Assembly (NCBI RefSeq): GCF_007992175.1 | Contig: NZ_BJZT01000038.1 | Coordinates: 25,213-89,212, forward strand | Direction: 5' to 3' | Length of the DNA stretch: 64,000 nucleotides | Source: Methylobacterium haplocladii | GTDB taxonomy: Bacteria; Pseudomonadota; Alphaproteobacteria; Rhizobiales; Beijerinckiaceae | In this document: piece after piece, positions 39,062 to 46,992 of the stretch | How positions within the stretch are numbered: the first letter of the stretch is position 1 | Layout of the letters: each line of letters opens with the position of its first letter | Made by a program: the position numbers and the translations under genes | Notes under the pieces: generated by a model | Database searches by the model: none | What the model saw: only the letters and a program-made list of their open reading frames with translations | Told to the model about the DNA's origin: nothing

Positions 39062-40552
39062 ATGATCGGTTCCGGCTCGATCCAGGCTTTGGCGGGTGCA
39101 GCGATGCATGAGGTCGAGCGCGTCGCCTGGACACCCGACCAACGCGACCTGCTGCGGCGGATCGAGGCGCATCCGTTCGAGCGGGCCGACCACGCTCTCG
39201 ACTTTACGAGTCGGCTCGCCCGCGACCGCGGCTGGAGCCTCGCCTTCGCCCGCGGCGCGGTCGCCGAGTACCGCCGCTTTTGTTTCCTGGCGATGGTCTT
39301 CGACACGCCCGTCACCCCGAGCGAGGAGGTCGACGAGGTCTGGCACCAGCACCTGACCTATTCGCGCGATTACTGGGAGGTCTGGTGCGGGCCGGTGCTC
39401 GGCCGGCGCCTCCACCACGACCCGACCGAGGGCGGCGCCTCCGAGCAGGGCCGATACCGCATGCAATATGCCGAGACCCTGGCCCGCTACGAAGCCTTCT
39501 TCGGGCCGCCCGATCCGTGCTTCTGGCCGGCGACGCACCGACGGTTTCGCAGCCGGCCGCGTTACCGCATCGTCGACGGCGACCGCGTCTGGACCGTGAG
39601 ACGGCCGGCGTTGCCCGGCTGGTTCGCGCGGCCTGCGATGGTGATAGGCCTCGCATTCGCCGGGCTCGGCGCCCTGCCGCAGCCGGCCTTCGCGCTGCCG
39701 CTCGATCCGCTGGACTGGACCGCCGATCCCTTCCTCAGGCTCTATGGCGGCCTCGTCGCCGTGGCGGTTCTCGTGGCGCTGGTGCTGCGCTCCGCCCTGA
39801 GCGGCGGAGGTGGGGCCGTGCCGGCAAGAGACCTCGACGTCGTCGAACTCGCCTTCCTCGCCGGCGGTTCGGGCCGGGCCACCGACGCCGTCATCCTCGG
39901 GCTGATCGACCACGGCGCCGCGAGTTTCTCGACGGGGAGCGGCCACGTCACCGTCGAGGACAGGGGCATCCCCCTGCCGCCGAGCCTGGAGCGGTACCGC
40001 GGCCTAGCGGAGGGGACGGTGCCGCGTTCCACCCTCAGCCGGGCGCTGAGACCGCATATCGAGGCCGTGCGTGCGGGACTGGTCGCGCGTGGGCTCGTGC
40101 CCGGTCGGGACATCCTGAACCGCATCACGTTCTGGACGCTCGTGACGGTGGCGCCGGTGGTGCTTTTCGGGCTGGCGAAGATGGCCGTCGGCACGGCGCG
40201 GGGAAAGCCGGTCGGCTACCTGTTCCTGCTTGTCGCCATCCTGATCGTGCTGACCACGCTGATCCTCTCCATGCGCCCCTCGCACACCCGGATCGGTGCC
40301 GGCGTGCTCGCCGGCTACCGGGACCGGCACGCCAGGGCGGCGCGGGCGCCGCGCGAGCGCGAAATCCTGTTCGCGTTCGCGCTGGGCGGCGCGGCGATTC
40401 TCGCCGGTACCCCCTACGAAGCCTATGCCCGGTTCTCGCAGGCCGCGAACGCCGGCAGTTCCGGCGGTGGCGGTGGTGGGGACGGCGGGGGAGGCGGCGG
40501 CTGTAGCGGAGGAGGTGGGGGTGGGGGTGGTTGCGGCGGGTGCGGCTCCTGA
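39062..40552 (+). CDS. Glycine-rich-domain/TIGR04222-type membrane protein with Gly/Cys tail
   Basis: The 496-residue protein has three parts. Residues 1-165 match the bacterial 'glycine-rich domain-containing protein' module (TPSEEVDEVWHQHLTYSRDYWEVWCGPVLGRRLHHDP, with conserved His residues). Residues of about 190-395 have membrane segments (near 195-213, 232-247 and 355-390) around a cytosolic TIGR04222-like core (LDVVELAFLAGGSGRATDAVILGLIDHGA). The last 35 or so residues are almost only Gly with Cys (SGGGGGGDGGGGGGCSG, then GGGGCGGCGS). The function of TIGR04222 proteins is unknown. The tail could be a metal-binding, surface or modified-peptide segment (inference). Confidence 0.75.
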   Translation: MIGSGSIQALAGAAMHEVERVAWTPDQRDLLRRIEAHPFERADHALDFTSRLARDRGWSLAFARGAVAEYRRFCFLAMVFDTPVTPSEEVDEVWHQHLTYSRDYWEVWCGPVLGRRLHHDPTEGGASEQGRYRMQYAETLARYEAFFGPPDPCFWPATHRRFRSRPRYRIVDGDRVWTVRRPALPGWFARPAMVIGLAFAGLGALPQPAFALPLDPLDWTADPFLRLYGGLVAVAVLVALVLRSALSGGGGAVPARDLDVVELAFLAGGSGRATDAVILGLIDHGAASFSTGSGHVTVEDRGIPLPPSLERYRGLAEGTVPRSTLSRALRPHIEAVRAGLVARGLVPGRDILNRITFWTLVTVAPVVLFGLAKMAVGTARGKPVGYLFLLVAILIVLTTLILSMRPSHTRIGAGVLAGYRDRHARAARAPREREILFAFALGGAAILAGTPYEAYARFSQAANAGSSGGGGGGDGGGGGGCSGGGGGGGGCGGCGS

Positions 40553-40587
40553 TCCGTCCGGCGACGTGCCAAGGCGTCGGACGCGAG

Positions 40588-40609
40588 CACCGTCATTGCG
40601 AACGAAGCG
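40588..40609. repeat. Family B repeat fragment overlapping the coaBC 3' end
   Basis: CACCGTCATTGCGAACGAAGCG is one end of the family B palindrome seen in full at 44258-44347. It encodes the last residues (LRSQ) and the stop of coaBC, so the element has become part of the coding sequence. Confidence 0.65.
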
Positions 40610-41864
40610 TCCCGCCCAACACCTCCGAGAACCGCGCCACCAGCCGCCGGGCCACCTCGTCCTTGTCGAGCTTGGGCCAGGTCTCGACGCCGCCGTCGCG
40701 CGCGAGCAGATGCACGGTGTTCTCGAGGCCGCCCATGACGCCGCCCGCATGCGACACGTCGTTCGCCACCAGCAGGTCGCAGCCCTTTTTCGCGAGTTTC
40801 GTTCGGGCGTTGTCGAGCACGGCGTCGGTCTCGGCGGCGAAGCCGACGACGAGGCGGGGGCGGTTCTGCGGGCGTCCGGCGATGGTCGCGAGGATGTCGG
40901 GGTTCTCGACGAGGGCGAGCGGGGCGGGGGCGCTGCCGTCCTTCTTGATCTTGCCGGCGCGGGCCTCGGCCGGGCGCCAGTCGCCGACGGCGGCGGCGAA
41001 GACGGCGATGTCGGCCGGCAGCGCGGCCTCGACGGCGGCCAGCATTTCCCGCGCAGTCTGGACCCGGACCACGGCGACGCCCGTCGGGTCCGGGATCGCC
41101 ACCGGCCCCGACACCAGCGTCACCCGCGCGCCGGCCGCCTGCGCAGCCGCGGCGATGGCGTGGCCCTGGCGGCCGGAGGAGCGGTTGGCGAGATAGCGCA
41201 CAGGATCGATCGGCTCATGCGTCGGCCCCGAGGTGACGAGCACCGTCTTTCCCGCGAGCGATCCCTGCGGCACCCGCCCGGCAAGGAAACCGAAGCCGCC
41301 ACGCTCCTCCCGCGATGCGAGCATCGCTTCCAGCGCATCGGCGATCTCGTGCGGTTCGGCCATGCGGCCCGGCCCGTACTCGGCCTCGGCCATGGCGCCG
41401 TCGTTGGGGCCGACCACGGCGACGCCATCGTCCTGGAGGATGGCGAGGTTCCGCCGCGTCGCCGGATGCCCCCACATCCGCACGTTCATGGCCGGGGCGA
41501 TCAGAATCGGCAGCGTCGTGGCGAGCAGCACCGTCGTGGCGAGATCGGGCGCGTGCCCGCCGGCCATGCGCGCCATCAGGTCGGCCGTGGCCGGCGCCAC
41601 CACGATGGCGTCGGCGTCCCGCGCCAGCCGGATATGCCCGATCTCGGCCTCGTCCGCCCGGTCGAACAGGTCGGTATGGGCACGGGCCCCGGCGAGCGCC
41701 GCGGCGGCGAGGGGCGTCACGAATTCCTGCGCCGCCCTGGTCAGGACCGGTCGCACCGCAGCGCCGCGCTCGCGCAGCCGCCGGATCAGATCGAGTGCCT
41801 TGTAGGCCGCGATGCCGCCGCCGATGACGAGGAGGATGCGGCGGCCGCCGAGAGACTGGGACAT
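40593..41864 (-). CDS. coaBC: CoaBC, phosphopantothenoylcysteine decarboxylase/synthetase
   Basis: Bifunctional coenzyme A biosynthesis enzyme of 423 residues. The N-terminal flavin-dependent CoaC domain has VIGGGIAAYKALDLIRRL, and APAMNVRMW, the decarboxylase PxMNxxMW motif. The C-terminal CoaB ligase domain starts at GKTVLVTSGPTHEPIDPVR, with ITNRSSG-like LANRSSGRQGHAIA and FAAETD. The gene ends inside a repeat fragment, so its last four residues may not be ancestral. Together with ubiB, ubiE and mutM it forms a cluster that in many Alphaproteobacteria lies next to dnaA. Confidence 0.96.
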   Translation of the reverse strand: MSQSLGGRRILLVIGGGIAAYKALDLIRRLRERGAAVRPVLTRAAQEFVTPLAAAALAGARAHTDLFDRADEAEIGHIRLARDADAIVVAPATADLMARMAGGHAPDLATTVLLATTLPILIAPAMNVRMWGHPATRRNLAILQDDGVAVVGPNDGAMAEAEYGPGRMAEPHEIADALEAMLASREERGGFGFLAGRVPQGSLAGKTVLVTSGPTHEPIDPVRYLANRSSGRQGHAIAAAAQAAGARVTLVSGPVAIPDPTGVAVVRVQTAREMLAAVEAALPADIAVFAAAVGDWRPAEARAGKIKKDGSAPAPLALVENPDILATIAGRPQNRPRLVVGFAAETDAVLDNARTKLAKKGCDLLVANDVSHAGGVMGGLENTVHLLARDGGVETWPKLDKDEVARRLVARFSEVLGGTLRSQ

Positions 41865-41945
41865 GGGTCTAGTCAGGCGAGTCCGGCCGATGCGTCAAGG
41901 GCGCCGCGTTGGGCCGCGCCCTTCGAGAGCGCGATACGCGCGATC

Positions 41946-42254
41946 TCAGACGTAGGATCGCTGTCTTTCGAACGTGTTCGACAGTTCCTTCCAGAGTGCC
42001 GCCTGCATGTTGGCGATCTCGTGCGACGCCGGCACGTCGATGATCGTGTCCGCAACGAAGTGGCAGACCGCGGATGCCTCTTTCAGATCGATGTAGTTCT
42101 TGTCCAGCAACGTCCGCAAGATGCTGGTTGCGAGCGCGAGGTTGGCAGCGCCGCTTAACCTTAGAACGTCTTCGGTCATCTCGGCATGTGAACGGTCGAT
42201 CGCCTGCGTGGGTCGTCGACTCGGCCGAAAAGCCAGATTTAACCAGTTCATCAT
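41946..42254 (-). CDS. Small protein, unknown function
   Basis: About 101 residues, soluble and helix-rich, with no family recognised. It begins MMNWLNLAFRPSRRP and has LSGAANLALATSILRTLLDKNYIDLKEASAVCHFVADT, a pattern resembling small regulatory helical proteins. A strong GGGGGAA ribosome binding site precedes two adjacent ATGs (42254 and 42251), which fixes the start well. Codon usage is less GC-biased than in neighbours. It stands alone between coaBC and ubiB. The function is unknown. Confidence 0.65.
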   Translation of the reverse strand: MMNWLNLAFRPSRRPTQAIDRSHAEMTEDVLRLSGAANLALATSILRTLLDKNYIDLKEASAVCHFVADTIIDVPASHEIANMQAALWKELSNTFERQRSYV

Positions 42255-42669
42255 GCTTATTCCCCCAGGTATAAGTCTATTGTCTCCACAGCCTGAGTGT
42301 CCATACGTAACCGACCACCATCGCATGATAATCCCGCCCGATGGCTAAAATCGCGCAGCGGCCGCCATTCGGCCCAGGTTACAACTTCTGATGATTGTAG
42401 AGCGGGATCGGATGGAGAGCAGCTGACCGGGTTTCATGCATTCGCGTGCGACACCAGCGATCCTGCACGTGATTCCGCAATATTCGGTAGCGCCACCTCG
42501 AATACCGAGCAGACAAGGATGATCTTCGTGCTGCGAGCGGCAATCGTTTCGGCAACAGCAAGACGAGCGACGATCGCTGTCCATGGCGATCATCGTGCAT
42601 CACCATGGACCATCTCGTCGGCGGACTCGGATGAACCGATCCGTCTCTCGGTCCTCGATCGTCAAGCCT
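42255..42669. other. Gene-free, AT-richer region downstream of ubiB
   Basis: The 415 bases show only overlapping short frames without family features. An inverted repeat GTCCATGG/CCATGGAC (42579-42586 with 42603-42610) lies about 60 bases beyond the ubiB stop on its strand and may be its terminator, although no T-run follows. The rest is unassigned. The lower GC suggests a gene remnant or insertion scar. Confidence 0.45.
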
Positions 42670-44232
42670 TCACTTGAACGCCAGCACCAGCGCCCCGAGC
42701 GCGATCGTCCACAGCGCCAGGGTCGACCAGACCGCCCGCCGCTTCTCGGCCTTGGCGATGCGCTCCAGCGCCCGCACGTCCCGCGCGCCCTCCTCGTCGA
42801 GGCGCACCATGATGCGGCGGACGCGCTGGGCGATGTCGGGGAGGTCTGAGACCACGTCGGACAGGGTCATCGCGGCACGGCCGGCGCCCTCGATGCGGCC
42901 GAGGGGACCGAGGTTGCGGGCGATCCAGGATTTCACCACCGGCTCGGCCCCGGTCCACATGTCGAGGTGCGGATCCAGCGAGCGGGCGACGCCCTCCACC
43001 ACCACCATGGTCTTCTGCAGCATCACGAGTTCGGTGCGGGTGCTCATGTCGAAGAGCGCGGTGACGTCGAAGAGCAGAGTGAGCACCTTCGCCATCGAGA
43101 TCTCGTCGGCCGGGCGCTGGTGGATCGGCTCGCCGATGGCGCGGATGGCCTGGGCGAAGTCGTCCACCGAGTGATGGCGCGGCACGTAGCCGGCCTCGAA
43201 ATGCACCTGCGCCACCCGGCGATAGTCGCGGGTGATGAAGCCGAGCAGGATCTCGGCGAGGAAGCGCCGCTCGGGGAGGCCGAGCCGGCCCATGATCCCG
43301 AAATCCACCGCCGTCAGGCAGCCGCTGCGGTCGACGAACAGGTTTCCGGGATGCATGTCGGCGTGGAAGAAGCCGTCGCGGATCGCCTGACGCAGGAAGG
43401 ACTGGATCACCGAGCGGCCGAGCGCCTTGGCGTCGTGCCCCTCGGCGACGATGCGGGCACGGTCGCTGAGCCGGATGCCGTCGATCCACTCGCTGGTGAG
43501 GATGTTGCGGGAGGTCAGCTCCCATTCCGGGCGCGGTACCCGGAAGTCGTCGTCGGCCTTGGTGTTCTCGGCGAGCTCGGACATGGCGGCGGCCTCGAGC
43601 CGCAGATCCATCTCCATCATCACCGAGCGGGCGAGCGTCTCGACCACCTCGCGCGGGCGCAGCCGCTCGGCCTCGGGCCAGAGCGCGTGCACGATCCCCG
43701 CCATGAAGCGCATGGCCTGGAGCTCACGGGCGAACTGCGCCCGCACGCCCGGCCGCATCACCTTCACGGCGAGCGGACGCAGGGTGCCGTCGGCGTCGAG
43801 CACCTGCGCCTTGTGCACCTGCGCGATCGAGGCCGCGGCCACCGGCTCGCTGAAGCTCGCGAACAGCACGCCGATCGGCTTGCCGAGATCCTGCTCGATG
43901 GCGCGGATCGCCACGCCCTGCGGGAAGGGCGGCACCCGGTCCTGCAGGCGCTCCAGGTCGCGCGCCGCGGCCATGCCGACGATGTCGGGACGCGTCGCCA
44001 GGAACTGCCCGAACTTGACGTAGGACGGCCCGAGCCGGGTCAGCGCCCGCTCCAGGGGGCTCGCCCCGGCATCCTTGGCGACGCCGCGCCGCTCCAGCGA
44101 GCGCCCGACCTTCAGCGCGAGACGCAGATGCGGCGGCAGCTCCGCCGTATCGATCAGCGCGAGCCCGCCCTCCCGCGCGAGGACAAAGCCGACATGCGCG
44201 CCGCGGACGAAGTGGAAGAGGGCGCCTAGCAT
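42670..44232 (-). CDS. ubiB: UbiB, ubiquinone biosynthesis ABC1-family kinase-like protein
   Basis: Atypical protein-kinase-like ATPase required for ubiquinone synthesis, membrane-associated. The 520-residue protein has the KxGQ motif in SYVKFGQFLATRPDI, AAASIAQVHKA, VKVMRPG (the ATP-binding region), DMHPGNLFVD with the catalytic Asp, and DFGIMGRL. Two hydrophobic segments end the protein (near residues 500-520). The start at 44232 (MLGALFHF) is the family N-terminus. An ATG at 44256 would add eight residues encoded directly beside a palindromic repeat. Confidence 0.93.
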   Translation of the reverse strand: MLGALFHFVRGAHVGFVLAREGGLALIDTAELPPHLRLALKVGRSLERRGVAKDAGASPLERALTRLGPSYVKFGQFLATRPDIVGMAAARDLERLQDRVPPFPQGVAIRAIEQDLGKPIGVLFASFSEPVAAASIAQVHKAQVLDADGTLRPLAVKVMRPGVRAQFARELQAMRFMAGIVHALWPEAERLRPREVVETLARSVMMEMDLRLEAAAMSELAENTKADDDFRVPRPEWELTSRNILTSEWIDGIRLSDRARIVAEGHDAKALGRSVIQSFLRQAIRDGFFHADMHPGNLFVDRSGCLTAVDFGIMGRLGLPERRFLAEILLGFITRDYRRVAQVHFEAGYVPRHHSVDDFAQAIRAIGEPIHQRPADEISMAKVLTLLFDVTALFDMSTRTELVMLQKTMVVVEGVARSLDPHLDMWTGAEPVVKSWIARNLGPLGRIEGAGRAAMTLSDVVSDLPDIAQRVRRIMVRLDEEGARDVRALERIAKAEKRRAVWSTLALWTIALGALVLAFK

Positions 44233-44257
44233 AGGGACAACGCTTCGTTTCCCCATC

Positions 44258-44347
44258 CGTCATTGCGAGCGTCGCGAAGCAATCCAGGGCCCCACACACG
44301 ACGCCAGGGCGTCGGCCCTGGATTGCTTCGCGACGCTCGCAATGACG
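44258..44347. repeat. Perfect palindromic repeat, family B
   Basis: The arms at 44258-44291 and 44314-44347 are exactly reverse-complementary over 34 bases (CGTCATTGCGAGC... to ...GCTCGCAATGACG). The 22-base spacer itself contains a GACGC/GCGTC inner stem. The element fills the gap between ubiE and ubiB. Related copies are at 26179-26276 (imperfect) and 40588-40609 (one end only). Any mRNA across it would form a very stable hairpin between ubiE and ubiB. Confidence 0.9.
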
Positions 44348-44365
44348 CTGGAGAGGGCCGAGCCA

Positions 44366-45142
44366 CTAAGCCACCTTCCAGCCGGAGTGGATCGCCACGA
44401 TCCCCCCCGACAGCACCCGGTGCGTCACGCGCGAAAACCCGGCCTCCTCGATCATCGCGGCGAACCGTCCGGGGGAGGGGAACTTGCGGATGGATTCGAC
44501 GAGGTAGCGGTAGGATTCGCGGTCGCCGGCGACGCGCGCGCCGATGCGCGGGATCACGTGGAAGGAATAGGCGTCGTAGATTTTTTCGAGGATCGGCAGG
44601 TCGACCCGCGAGAATTCGAGGCAGAGGAAGCGCCCGCCCGGCTTCAGCACGCGAAAGGCTTCCTTCAGGGCCATGTCGATGCGCGGCACGTTCCGGATGC
44701 CGAAGGCGATGGTGTAGGCGTCGAAGGTGTCTTCCGGCAGCGGCAGGGTCTCGGCATTGCCGGTGACGAAGTCGATGCGGTCACCGAAGCGCGTGCCGGC
44801 GCGCCGATTGTCCGCCCGTTCTTGGCCGACCCGCAGCATCGCCTCGTTGATGTCGAGCACCGTCACCTTGGTCTGCGGGCCGCCGGCCTCGAGCACGCGG
44901 AAGGCGACGTCGCCGGTGCCGCCGGCCACGTCGAGATGGCGGAAGGGGCGGTTCTGGCCGGGCCGCAGCATCCCGATGAGATGCGATTTCCAGGCGCGGT
45001 GCAGCCCCCCCGACATCAGGTCGTTCATGACGTCGTAGCGCTTGGCCACGGAGCGAAACACGTCGTCGACGCGGCCCTGCTTCTCGGCGAGGCTCACGCG
45101 CTCGAAGCCGAAATCCGCCGTGCCGTCGTCTGCCGCGCTCAT
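44366..45142 (-). CDS. ubiE: UbiE, demethylmenaquinone/2-polyprenyl-benzoquinol methyltransferase
   Basis: SAM-dependent C-methyltransferase of ubiquinone (and menaquinone) synthesis. The 258-residue protein has VFRSVAKRYDVMNDLMSGGLHRAWK, SAM motif I LDVAGGTGDVAFRV, GNAETLPLPEDTFD, TIAFGIRNV and KPGGRFLCLEFS, all standard for UbiE/COQ5. It precedes ubiB on the same strand, with the 90-base palindrome between them. It is divergent from mutM, with the parS site in between. Confidence 0.96.
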   Translation of the reverse strand: MSAADDGTADFGFERVSLAEKQGRVDDVFRSVAKRYDVMNDLMSGGLHRAWKSHLIGMLRPGQNRPFRHLDVAGGTGDVAFRVLEAGGPQTKVTVLDINEAMLRVGQERADNRRAGTRFGDRIDFVTGNAETLPLPEDTFDAYTIAFGIRNVPRIDMALKEAFRVLKPGGRFLCLEFSRVDLPILEKIYDAYSFHVIPRIGARVAGDRESYRYLVESIRKFPSPGRFAAMIEEAGFSRVTHRVLSGGIVAIHSGWKVA

Positions 45143-45241
45143 GCCGCCCCACTCGTCCTGACCCGCGCCTCATAGCGAATGCGCCGCGGGACCGCCATGT
45201 GGAGAAGCCGCGGCACACCGGTTATGACGCCACGGGTCGCC

Positions 45242-45257
45242 TGTTTCACGTGAAACA
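45242..45257. promoter_or_regulatory. parS centromere site (ParB binding)
   Basis: TGTTTCACGTGAAACA is a perfect 16-bp palindrome and equals the canonical chromosomal parS bound by ParB/Spo0J. It lies in the 145-base gap between the divergent ubiE and mutM genes. I found no second copy in the window and no parA/parB. parS sites usually cluster near the replication origin, and coaBC-ubiB-ubiE-mutM genes flank dnaA in many Alphaproteobacteria, so the window may be origin-proximal or retain an origin-derived segment. Confidence 0.88.
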
Positions 45258-45287
45258 ATTCCTACAACGCCCTTCGCGATCCTATCG

Positions 45288-46178
45288 ATGCCCGAACTGC
45301 CCGAAGTCGAAACCGTGCGTCGGGGTCTCGCGCCCGCGCTGGTCGGCGCGCGTTTTTCGCGCGTGACCCTGCGGCGGCCGAACCTGCGCTTTCCCTTTCC
45401 CGAGCGCTTCGCGCAGCGCCTCGAGGGCCGCACGGTCACCGACCTCGCGCGCCGGGCCAAGTACCTCACCGCGCATCTCGATTCCGGCGAGAGCCTGATC
45501 ATGCATCTCGGCATGAGCGGCCGCTTCGACGTCGCCCTGCCGGACGGCCGGAATCTCTCGCCGGGGGATTTCTACCTCGAAGGGGCGCTCGGCAACACGA
45601 AGCACGACCACGTCGTGATGGCGCTGAATTCGGGCGCGACCATCACCTACAACGACGTCCGCCGCTTCGGCTTCATGGACCTCGTGCCGACCGACACGCT
45701 GGCCGCGTGCCGGCACTTCGCCGCCATGGGCATCGAGCCCCTGAGCGAGGCGCTGACCGGCGCGACCATCGCGCGGCTCTTCCGCCACAAGATCACGCCG
45801 CTGAAGGCCGCGCTCCTCGACCAGCGCCTGATCGCGGGCCTCGGCAACATCTACGTCTGCGAAGCACTGCACCGCGCCCGCCTCTCGCCTCTCGCGATGG
45901 CCGGAACCCTGGCCAGGTCCAACGGCACCCCGACGCCGAAGGCCAACGCCCTGGCCAAGGCGATCAAGGCAGTGCTCACCGAAGCCGTGGCGGCGGGCGG
46001 CTCGACGCTGCGGGACTACGCCCAGCCGGACGGGGCGCGCGGGTCCTTCCAGCACGGGTTCCGCGTCTACGACCGGGTCGGCCATGCCTGCACGACGCGG
46101 GGGTGTGTTGGGCGGGTTTCTCGGGTTGTGCAGTCGGGGCGGTCGACGTTTTTTTGTGAGGTGTGTCAGGGGCCGTAG
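45288..46178 (+). CDS. mutM: MutM/Fpg, formamidopyrimidine-DNA glycosylase
   Basis: Base-excision repair enzyme that removes 8-oxoguanine and formamidopyrimidines and nicks the abasic site. The 296-residue protein begins with the catalytic MPELPEVETVRRGL (Pro2 nucleophile, Glu3). It contains the H2TH region with LLDQRLIAGLGNIYVCE, the Lys in HLGMSGRF, and a C-terminal zinc finger (CTTRGC and CEVC). The start is fixed by the required Pro2. It is divergent from ubiE. Confidence 0.97.
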   Translation: MPELPEVETVRRGLAPALVGARFSRVTLRRPNLRFPFPERFAQRLEGRTVTDLARRAKYLTAHLDSGESLIMHLGMSGRFDVALPDGRNLSPGDFYLEGALGNTKHDHVVMALNSGATITYNDVRRFGFMDLVPTDTLAACRHFAAMGIEPLSEALTGATIARLFRHKITPLKAALLDQRLIAGLGNIYVCEALHRARLSPLAMAGTLARSNGTPTPKANALAKAIKAVLTEAVAAGGSTLRDYAQPDGARGSFQHGFRVYDRVGHACTTRGCVGRVSRVVQSGRSTFFCEVCQGP

Positions 46179-46390
46179 GCTCGGCGCGACGAGGCTCCTG
46201 CCGAGATCCCTCCGCGCACCGACGGTCCGGCTACACCGTCAGCGGGGCGCATTGCGCCGAAGGGACTGCATGCACCAGATTTCGAGACGCTCCCGCCGAA
46301 CGCATTTGCGACAAAGGCAGGCGAGGCCGGATGAGGCGACTTTCGCGGTTCCGTGCTATCAATCCTCAACCGCGAGGAGGGCCATCGAGC

Positions 46391-46681
46391 ATGCCGCCCG
46401 TTGACACGATCAGCCTCACCCTCTCGCCCGACATGCTCCGCGCCGTGCGCGAGAGTGTCGACGCGGGCGAGTATGCTTCAACCAGCGATCTAATGCATGA
46501 CGCCGTCCGGCTCTGGCAGCGCCAGCGCCAGGAAGACGCAGAACGATTGGATGCCATCCGAGCCCGCATCCGGCGTTCGCTGGACGATCCGCGGCCGGCG
46601 CTCACAATCGAGGAAGTCCGAGCCCGGATCGGCGCTCTTCACGCCGAGACCGTGAAGGCCCATCGCCATGAGGCGACTTGA
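46391..46681 (+). CDS. parD: ParD-type antitoxin (CopG/RHH family)
   Basis: The 96-residue type II antitoxin has an N-terminal ribbon-helix-helix DNA-binding domain (ISLTLSPDMLRAVRESVDAGEYASTSDLMHDAVRLWQRQRQ) and a helical tail that should wrap the toxin. AGGAGGGCC precedes the ATG at 46391, which is the family start; the frame open further upstream lacks similarity. The stop overlaps the toxin start by 14 bases. It probably binds its own promoter in the 212-base gap after mutM. Confidence 0.9.
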   Translation: MPPVDTISLTLSPDMLRAVRESVDAGEYASTSDLMHDAVRLWQRQRQEDAERLDAIRARIRRSLDDPRPALTIEEVRARIGALHAETVKAHRHEAT

Positions 46682-46991
46682 GGTCGTCATCAGCGGCGAA
46701 GCGGACGCTGACCTCTTGCAAATCTATCGGTGGGTCTACGAAGCGAGCCGTGATCCGCAGGTTGCAGACCGGTTTCTCGACCGGCTGATCAGCCGATGCG
46801 ATCGCATCGGCGACGCACCCCGAGGCGGTCGCCCGCGGGACGATCTGGAACCCGCGCTACGGACAATGCCGTTCGAGCATTCGGCCGTGATCGCCTATCG
46901 CGTGGAGCCTGACCACGTCCTGATAACCAACATTTTCTACGGCGGCCGGGACTACGAAGCCCTGTATCGAGGGCACGACGACACCGACTGA
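46668..46991 (+). CDS. parE: ParE-type toxin (RelE/ParE superfamily)
   Basis: The 107-residue toxin of the ParE/RelE superfamily starts with a family-typical strand VVISGEADADLLQIYRWVYE. It continues with RFLDRLISRCDRI and GGRPRDDLEPALRTMPFEHSAVIAYRVEPDHVLITNIFYGGRDYEALY, including the C-terminal FYGGRDYE that is characteristic of ParE. ParE toxins inhibit DNA gyrase. The frame looks intact, so the pair should be functional. It overlaps the antitoxin gene by 14 bases. Confidence 0.9.
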   Translation: MRRLEVVISGEADADLLQIYRWVYEASRDPQVADRFLDRLISRCDRIGDAPRGGRPRDDLEPALRTMPFEHSAVIAYRVEPDHVLITNIFYGGRDYEALYRGHDDTD

Positions 46992-46992
46992 T

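Noticed and set aside
40455..40549. Tandem GGC/GGT-rich repeats as a CRISPR or minisatellite
   Set aside because: There are no spacers of constant length; it is the coding sequence of a Gly/Cys tail in frame with the membrane protein.
42297..42677. Overlapping short frames on both strands near the ubiB end
   Set aside because: No ribosome binding sites, no family features and mutually overlapping; treated as non-coding.
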